The notes under the pieces are model-generated. The model saw only the letters and a program-made list of their open reading frames with translations. It had not been told where the DNA came from and did not search any database. Positions 58,567-64,000 of a DNA stretch of 64,000 nucleotides are shown here, piece after piece (positions within the stretch are counted from its first letter, which is position 1; every line of letters begins with the position of its first letter). This DNA comes from Prevotella sp. ne3005 (GTDB lineage Bacteria; Bacteroidota; Bacteroidia; Bacteroidales; Bacteroidaceae). Location of the stretch: contig NZ_FOCK01000007.1 in assembly GCF_900110085.1 (NCBI RefSeq), forward strand, positions 1-64,000, given 5' to 3'. The position numbers were made by a program, and so were the translations under genes.

Positions 58567-59343
58567 TTTTCGCTGGCGGACGGCCTCGTACATGAGGATG
58601 GCGGCAGAGACGCTGACATTGAGGGAGTCGAGGCGACCCAGCATGGGGATGCGGATATGGGCGTCAGCCGCCTCGCGCCACTGGGAGGTGAGTCCTGTAG
58701 ACTCGGTGCCCATGACGATGGCCGTGGCCTGACACATGTCGTAGTCGTAGTATTCGTAGGAGTCCTGCAACTGAGCGGTGAGGATACACACGCCATGCTC
58801 TTTGAGGAAGGCGATACACTCCTGCGAGGTACAGACGGCGGTTGGCACGCAGAAGACGCCACCGATGCTGGCCCGGATGAGGTTGGGGTTGTAAAGGTCG
58901 GTGAGCGGATCGCACACGATGACGGCATCGACCCCAGCAGCTTCGGCTGTGCGGAGGATAGCCCCGAGATTGCCAGGCTTCTCAACGCTCTCTAGGACCA
59001 TGATGAGAGGGTTGATTTTATTGAAGATGGAAGATTGAAGATTGAAAATCGAGTGGTCTTTGCTGCGGGCGACGGCGATCATGCCTTCCGTGCTGCCCCG
59101 ATAGGCCATCTTTTCGTAGACCAGAGGCGCCACGCGCGTGGCGGGAAGCGAGCCCGTATAGTCGAACGTATCGAGGACGAAGAGCTCGTTGATCTCATAA
59201 CCGCAGGCGATGCAGTGCTCAATCTCGCGCTGGCCTTCGACCACGAAGAGACCTTCCTCACGGCGCAGCGATGACTTCTGCTGCAGGGCTACGACATGCT
59301 TGATTCGGGCGTTTTGAACGCTGGTAATACTATTTTCTTCCAT
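58552..59343 (-). CDS. TrmH/SpoU family RNA methyltransferase
   Basis: A 263-residue SPOUT methyltransferase with an N-terminal substrate-binding domain (VQNARIKHVVALQQKSSLRR, then GLFVVEGQREIEHCI) and the knotted SAM domain: VLESVEKPGNLGAILRTAEA near 115, VMGTESTGLTSQW near 209 and IPMLGRLDSLNVSVSAAILMYE near 231. Likely 2'-O-methylation of rRNA or tRNA; the target is unknown. Residues 98-108 (SIFNLQSSIFN) are an insertion encoded by a heptamer tract just before the SAM domain. First gene of the SpoU-mtnN-luxS operon. Confidence 0.9.
   Translation of the reverse strand: MEENSITSVQNARIKHVVALQQKSSLRREEGLFVVEGQREIEHCIACGYEINELFVLDTFDYTGSLPATRVAPLVYEKMAYRGSTEGMIAVARSKDHSIFNLQSSIFNKINPLIMVLESVEKPGNLGAILRTAEAAGVDAVIVCDPLTDLYNPNLIRASIGGVFCVPTAVCTSQECIAFLKEHGVCILTAQLQDSYEYYDYDMCQATAIVMGTESTGLTSQWREAADAHIRIPMLGRLDSLNVSVSAAILMYEAVRQRKKVRK
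59020..59053 (-). repeat. Heptamer tract inside the SpoU gene
   Basis: On the plus strand ATTGAAG, ATGGAAG, ATTGAAG, ATTGAAA and ATCGAG. The gene is on the minus strand and reads the stop-free complement as SIFNLQSSIFN, between the two protein domains. Confidence 0.75.
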
Positions 59344-59353
59344 AATTCGGATG

Positions 59354-59400
59354 CAAAGTTAGTGAAATTTTTGCAATTCGCAAAAAAATCACTAACTTTG
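59354..59400. promoter_or_regulatory. Dyad-symmetric divergent promoter, SpoU operon (-) and YfhO-fkp (+)
   Basis: Minus: TAACTTTG at 59354-59361 with TTTG at 59381-59384 (spacer 19). Plus: TTTG at 59370-59373, spacer 19, TAACTTTG at 59393-59400. The outer TGCAAAGTTAGTGA is matched exactly by its inverted copy. The two promoters overlap completely, so RNA polymerase can hardly occupy both at once. Confidence 0.85.
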
Positions 59401-59429
59401 CACGCAGAAATTAATAAACTTAGGATTCA

Positions 59430-61934
59430 ATGATGAATATTCAATCTTCTTTCAAGAAGTGTTTGCCTGATCTGCTGGCAGTGCTGTTGTTTGCCGTATT
59501 GGCCTTTGCCTATTTCTTCCCCGCTGATATCGAGGGACGCATTTTGTATCGCCACGATGCTTCGGCAGGACGAGGCGCAGGTCAGGAGGGTATAGAGTAT
59601 CTGCAGAGAACGGGTGAACGCAGCCGTTGGACGAATGCCCTCTTTGGTGGTATGCCAACCTACCAGATGTCACCCTCGTACGGTTCGACGGAGGTGTTGA
59701 CAAAGGCTGTGGATGCCTATCATCTGTGGCTGCCAGAGAACGTGTGGTACGTGTTTGCTTATCTGCTAGGATTCTATATCCTATTAAGGGCCTTTGACTT
59801 CCGTCAGCATCTGGCGGCGCTGGGCAGTATACTTTGGGCGTTTTCCACCTATTTCCTGATTATCATTGCTGCTGGCCACATCTGGAAGGTCTGGGCCCTG
59901 GCCTATCTGCCGCCAATGATTGCGGGTATCGTGCTGGCTTATAAGGGCAAGTACCTGTGGGGATTGTTGCTGACAGCGGTGTTTACGGCTTTTGAGATCT
60001 ACGCCAACCATGTGCAGATGACCTATTACTACCTGTTTATCATCCTCTTCATGGTGATAGCATGGCTTGTGGAGGCCATCCGCGAGAAAGAGATGATGCG
60101 CTTTGTGAAGGCCACATGCGTATGTATCCTGGGTGCGGCCATAGGTCTGTGTATCAACCTGTCGACCCTCTATCATACGTGGGAGTACAGTCAGGAGTCG
60201 ATGCGCGGTAAGAGTGAGTTGGTGAAGAAGAACTCGGGCAACCAGACGAGCAGCGGTCTGGAGCGCGACTACATTACCCAGTGGAGCTATGGCATTGATG
60301 AAACCTGGACACTGCTGGTGCCGAATGCAAAGGGTGGTGCCTCAGTGCCACTGACACGTAGTGAGAAGGCGATGGAAAAGGCGGACAACAATCTTCTGCC
60401 TGTCTATCAGCAGCTGGGTCAGTATTGGGGCGACCAGCCAGGAACGAGCGGACCAGTGTATGTGGGCGCATTTGTACTGATGCTGTTTATATTGGGGCTG
60501 TTTGTGGTGAAGGGGCCGATGAAATGGGCGTTGCTGGCAGCCACCATCCTCTCGATACTGCTCTCATGGGGACGTAACTTTATGGGATTCACCGACTTCT
60601 TCCTCGACAACGTGCCGATGTATGCGAAGTTCCGTACGGTGGCCTCGATTCTCGTGATTGCAGAGTTCACCATTCCACTGTTGGCGATGATGGCCCTGCG
60701 CGAGGTATTGAAAGACGGTGTACAGCTGAAACAACTGAAGTGGCCGCTCCTGGTGAGCTTCCTGCTGACGGGCGGTATGGCACTACTGTTTACGGTGAAG
60801 CCCTCGCTGTTCTTCGACAGATTCATCTCCCATGAGGAGGTACGTGCCATCCAAAGTCTGCCTGAAGAGTATATCAAACCGCTGGTGGACAATCTGACGG
60901 AGATGCGTATGGCGGTGTTTACAGCCGACTGTATGCGCTCGTTCTATATTATCTTGATTGGTACAGGCATCCTGTTGGCAGCCATCATGGGCAAGCTGAA
61001 GAAGACGTATGCCGTAGGGATCATCCTCGTGCTCTGCCTCGTAGACTTGTGGACAGTAAACAAGCGCTATCTGAACGACGAGATGTTTGTGCCGAAGTCG
61101 GAGCGTGAGGCCCCGCAGGCAAAGTCGCAGACAGACGAGCTGATACTGAGAGACCAGACGTTGGACTACCGTGTGCTGAACCTCGCCTCGAACACGTTTA
61201 ACGAGAACGAGACGAGCTACTATCATAAGAGCATTGGCGGCTATCATGCAGCAAAACTGCGCCGTTATCAGGAGATGATCGAGCAGTATATATCGCCAGA
61301 AATGCAGGGACTGTTTAAGGCCGTTTCAGAGGCTGCAGGCGATATGACTCAAGTGAAAGGGGACAGTATTTGTCCAGTTCTGAATATGCTGAATACCCGC
61401 TACTTTATCTTCCCCTTACAGGGAGGGCAGACGGTGCCCATCCAGAATCCCTATGCCTACGGCAATGCTTGGATGGTGGACCAGCTGGACTACGTGAACA
61501 ATGCCAACGAGGAGATACAGCGTGTGGGTAAGCTTGACCTGCGCCATCAGGCTGTGGCCGACGCGAAATTCAAGGCACAGTTGGGTGAAGCCGTGGAACA
61601 GGATACCGCGAGCATGGTGACGATTACAAGCTACGAGCCCAACCGCCTGACCTACGATGTGAATACAGGCAAGGGCGGTGTGCTGGTGTTCTCGGAAATC
61701 TATTATCCGGGATGGACTGCCACCGTCGATGGTGAACCTGCTGAGCTGGGGCGCGTGAACTATATCCTCCGTGCCATGAACATCAAGCCTGGTAAGCATC
61801 AGGTAGAACTGGCATTCTTCCCCAAGACAGTGAAGCGCACGGAAACCATTGCCTATCTGGCCTACGGACTGTTGTTGCTCTTGGTGGTAGGAGCCATAGG
61901 CTTGGAAGTGAAGAAGAGAAAGGAAAAGAAGTGA
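59430..61934 (+). CDS. YfhO-like multi-pass membrane protein
   Basis: An 834-residue protein with a large N-terminal membrane region of about a dozen helices (for example LLAVLLFAVLAFAYFF near residue 15 and YVFAYLLGFYILLRAF near 109) and a hydrophilic C-terminal domain (LVFSEIYYPGWTATVDGEPA near 751) before a last helix. This is the layout of YfhO, a GT-C-like membrane glycosyltransferase family; YfhO is needed for lipoteichoic-acid glycosylation in Bacillus. In a Gram-negative it probably glycosylates an envelope lipid or polymer. The GTGA overlap with fkp suggests a link to fucose-containing surface glycans. Confidence 0.82.
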   Translation: MMNIQSSFKKCLPDLLAVLLFAVLAFAYFFPADIEGRILYRHDASAGRGAGQEGIEYLQRTGERSRWTNALFGGMPTYQMSPSYGSTEVLTKAVDAYHLWLPENVWYVFAYLLGFYILLRAFDFRQHLAALGSILWAFSTYFLIIIAAGHIWKVWALAYLPPMIAGIVLAYKGKYLWGLLLTAVFTAFEIYANHVQMTYYYLFIILFMVIAWLVEAIREKEMMRFVKATCVCILGAAIGLCINLSTLYHTWEYSQESMRGKSELVKKNSGNQTSSGLERDYITQWSYGIDETWTLLVPNAKGGASVPLTRSEKAMEKADNNLLPVYQQLGQYWGDQPGTSGPVYVGAFVLMLFILGLFVVKGPMKWALLAATILSILLSWGRNFMGFTDFFLDNVPMYAKFRTVASILVIAEFTIPLLAMMALREVLKDGVQLKQLKWPLLVSFLLTGGMALLFTVKPSLFFDRFISHEEVRAIQSLPEEYIKPLVDNLTEMRMAVFTADCMRSFYIILIGTGILLAAIMGKLKKTYAVGIILVLCLVDLWTVNKRYLNDEMFVPKSEREAPQAKSQTDELILRDQTLDYRVLNLASNTFNENETSYYHKSIGGYHAAKLRRYQEMIEQYISPEMQGLFKAVSEAAGDMTQVKGDSICPVLNMLNTRYFIFPLQGGQTVPIQNPYAYGNAWMVDQLDYVNNANEEIQRVGKLDLRHQAVADAKFKAQLGEAVEQDTASMVTITSYEPNRLTYDVNTGKGGVLVFSEIYYPGWTATVDGEPAELGRVNYILRAMNIKPGKHQVELAFFPKTVKRTETIAYLAYGLLLLLVVGAIGLEVKKRKEKK

Positions 61935-64000
61935 AGAAACTACTGTCATTGCCACCGAATCTGGTGGGCGCGTTTCATGATGTCACAAGACTGAGTAGTG
62001 AAGAGTATTTCGCTACCTGCGACCCAATAGGCCATCGCCTGGGCAGCGGTGGCGGTACGAAGTGGCTGTTGCAGCAATGTTTTCAGGCTGAAGGCCAAGA
62101 ATCATTTGACCAATGGCTCGCTCAGGAGAAGCGCATCCTGATTCATGCGGGCGGACAGAGCAAGCGTCTGCCCTGCTATGCCGTATCGGGGAAGGTGCTG
62201 ATGCCATTGCCCGTATTCCGTTGGGAGAGAGGCCAGCGATTGTCGCAGGACCTGTTGAGAGTGCAGTTACCCCTTTACGAGAAGATGATGGCGATGGCAC
62301 CTGAGACAATCCATACCATGGTGGTGAGCGGCGACGTGTTGATTCGTGCCACTCAACCCCTGCAGCCTGTGCCCGATGCGGATGTGGTGTGCTATGGTCT
62401 GTGGCTCGATGCCTCAATCGCCAAGAATCACGGTGTGTTTGTGAGCGACCGGAAGTCGCCCTCAGTATTGAAGCAGATGCTGCAAAAGCCATCGGTACAG
62501 ACGTTGGGAGATCTCCAGAAGGATCACTTCTATTTGACGGATATTGGCGTGTGGATGCTCTCGGATAAAGCCGTGAAGCTGCTTGTGGAGCGAAGCGGGG
62601 AAGGAGAGTACGACCTCTATGGCGAGTTTGGCTGTGCCTTAGGTACAAATCCCACGAAGCCCGATGGGGAGATTTCGAACCTGAAGGTGGCCATCGTGCC
62701 TTTGGCAGGTGGTGAGTTCTACCACTTCGGCACGTCGAAAGAGATGATCTCCTCTACCCTACGGCTACAGAATCTGGTGATCGACCAGCGCGAGATCATG
62801 CACCTGGACCGTAAGCCCCATCCAAGTATCTTTGTGCAGAATGCCGTAACAAAGGTGAGGTTTACCGAGGAGAACAGCAATATCTGGATTGAGAACAGCT
62901 ACGTGGGGCCACGCTGGAAACTGACCCACGACCATGTGATAACGGGTGTGCCAGAGAATGACTGGGAGATCAGTCTGGAGCCCGGCGAATGTATCGATGT
63001 AGTACCTGTGGGCGACCAAGACTACGAGGTGCGCCACTACAAGATTGACGAGCCGCTGAACAGTAATGAACTGGCAGAGCGGGCTAACCTGAAAAGACTG
63101 TTTGCCCAGCGTAAAGCATTCAGAAAAGAAAACTGGAGCGCATTGGCGAAGAACTGGAGCCACAGCGTGTTTTATCAGCTGGATCTGGCTGATGCAGCGA
63201 CAGTGTTTGAACAAGAGCAGATACCCATGCCAGAGCCGATACCTGAGGACGCCCCGTTGATGACAAGGATTCACGACGCGATGTTCCGTGGCGACAGCGA
63301 CAAGGCTTTTGCCCTGTTGCGCGAGGGGCTCTGTGAGTCTGCATCAGAGAACCAGCAACCGCCATCGCTCTGTGTGGCTGACGACCAGATCGTATGGGGC
63401 CGCTCGCCTGTGAGAATCGACATCGCAGGCGGATGGACAGACACCCCACCCTATTGTCTGATGGAAGGTGGCAGTGTGATCAATCTGGCGATTGAGTTGA
63501 ATGGTCAGCCACCACTGCAGACATACGTGAAGCCCTCGAAGGAGCCGCGTATCGTGCTTCGCAGCATCGATCTCGGTGCCGTGGAAGTGGTGGAGACCAA
63601 GGAGCAGCTGACAGACTTCATGCATGTGGGCTCACCCTTCTCGATTCCCAAGGCAGCCCTCGTCTTAGCGGGCTTCGGGAAGTCGGGCACCTCGCTGTTC
63701 GAGGAGCTGCAGGCTTTCGGAAGTGGCATTGAGATCACATTGCTCTCGGCTATCCCCGCAGGTAGCGGACTAGGCACGTCGAGCATTTTAGCGTCGACCG
63801 TATTGGGTGCACTGAACGATTTCTGCGGTCTGGGCTGGGATAAGAACGAGATAGGCCGCAGGACGCTGATGCTGGAGCAGATGCTGACCACAGGAGGCGG
63901 TTGGCAGGATCAGTTTGGTGGCGTGCTTGGCGGTGTAAAACTATTGCAGACGGGCAAGGGCTTCCACCAGAGTCCGCAGGTGAGATGGTTGCCCAACGAC
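61931..64000 (+). CDS. fkp: Bifunctional fucokinase/GDP-fucose pyrophosphorylase, 3' end outside the window
   Basis: The first 690 codons of Fkp, which makes GDP-L-fucose from exogenous L-fucose via fucose-1-phosphate and is used to fucosylate capsule and surface proteins in Bacteroides. The pyrophosphorylase domain comes first (HAGGQSKRLPCYAVSGKVLM, near residue 71). The GHMP kinase domain follows: WGRSPVRIDIAGGWTDTPPY near 488 and IPAGSGLGTSSILASTVLGA near 607. The reference protein has about 950 residues, so roughly 260 are missing at the right edge, not by mutation. The start is GTG at 61931, overlapping the YfhO stop. Frame stays open to the last base. Confidence 0.95.
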   Translation, partial: MKKLLSLPPNLVGAFHDVTRLSSEEYFATCDPIGHRLGSGGGTKWLLQQCFQAEGQESFDQWLAQEKRILIHAGGQSKRLPCYAVSGKVLMPLPVFRWERGQRLSQDLLRVQLPLYEKMMAMAPETIHTMVVSGDVLIRATQPLQPVPDADVVCYGLWLDASIAKNHGVFVSDRKSPSVLKQMLQKPSVQTLGDLQKDHFYLTDIGVWMLSDKAVKLLVERSGEGEYDLYGEFGCALGTNPTKPDGEISNLKVAIVPLAGGEFYHFGTSKEMISSTLRLQNLVIDQREIMHLDRKPHPSIFVQNAVTKVRFTEENSNIWIENSYVGPRWKLTHDHVITGVPENDWEISLEPGECIDVVPVGDQDYEVRHYKIDEPLNSNELAERANLKRLFAQRKAFRKENWSALAKNWSHSVFYQLDLADAATVFEQEQIPMPEPIPEDAPLMTRIHDAMFRGDSDKAFALLREGLCESASENQQPPSLCVADDQIVWGRSPVRIDIAGGWTDTPPYCLMEGGSVINLAIELNGQPPLQTYVKPSKEPRIVLRSIDLGAVEVVETKEQLTDFMHVGSPFSIPKAALVLAGFGKSGTSLFEELQAFGSGIEITLLSAIPAGSGLGTSSILASTVLGALNDFCGLGWDKNEIGRRTLMLEQMLTTGGGWQDQFGGVLGGVKLLQTGKGFHQSPQVRWLPND

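Overview
The window is chromosomal DNA from a member of the Bacteroidota, most likely Prevotella or a close relative (order Bacteroidales). The evidence is: promoters of the TTTG / TAnnTTTG type instead of classical -35/-10 boxes; weak or absent Shine-Dalgarno sites; Bacteroidota-type families (TssD tube proteins, BspA-like leucine-rich repeats, DUF4890, DUF4738, DUF4230, the bifunctional fucokinase Fkp); lipoprotein signals followed by acidic residues; and a complete menaquinone operon. Base composition is mid-range. I saw no tRNA, rRNA, CRISPR array, transposase or prophage gene.

Layout. 0.1-3.9 kb: a Bax-inhibitor-1 membrane protein, then a divergent lutABC lactate-oxidation operon. 4.0-10.9 kb: one long minus-strand operon (MATE pump, cytidylate-kinase-like protein, phosphoesterase, rfbB, a small sigma-region-4-like protein, purT, then a decayed amino-sugar cluster in which fdtA and fdtB are deleted but an acyltransferase between them is intact). 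11-19.3 kb: two plus-strand runs, a secreted subtilase with xseA-xseB, then ilvE, a membrane protein, trmB, a BspA-like LRR protein and mrp. 19.5-22.3 kb: a DUF4890 envelope-stress protein, a 1 kb decayed zone, and two tandem orphan TssD genes with a third rearranged copy. 22.3-28.5 kb: M13 peptidase, a large outer-membrane beta-barrel protein and aroB. 28.6-36.4 kb: two unusual ROK proteins leading into menI-menF-menD-menB-menC-menE. 36.6-46 kb: lysS-gpsA-pgi-HAD, two DUF4230 genes, trmO and an orphan sensor kinase. 46-55.2 kb: a primary-type sigma factor, a GH31 glycosidase, the N-degron cassette clpS-clpA-aat, an exported adenosine deaminase and a LruC-like lipoprotein. 55.2-64 kb: an M28 peptidase, a SpoU methylase-mtnN-luxS operon (methyl cycle and AI-2), and a YfhO-like membrane protein coupled to fkp, which runs off the right edge.

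Functionally the window is mostly housekeeping and envelope biology: anaerobic respiration (menaquinone, lactate oxidation), surface sugars (rfbB, fkp, YfhO), exported peptidases and N-end-rule proteolysis.

The most unusual content is non-coding. (1) Two elements of about 196 bp, at 20541 and 55355, share one architecture although their arm sequences differ: inverted arms built of tandem 7-9 bp units around a 36-38 bp perfect A+T palindrome. (2) Tandem 7- or 8-bp tracts sit at many gene junctions, often supplying the upstream stop codon and the A-rich leader of the next gene. The same classes of tract also lie inside four reading frames (xseA twice, clpA, the SpoU gene, the LRR signal peptide), always in the stop-free orientation. 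(3) rfbB carries an in-frame segment made of two hairpins. (4) Several divergent promoters are near-perfect dyads.
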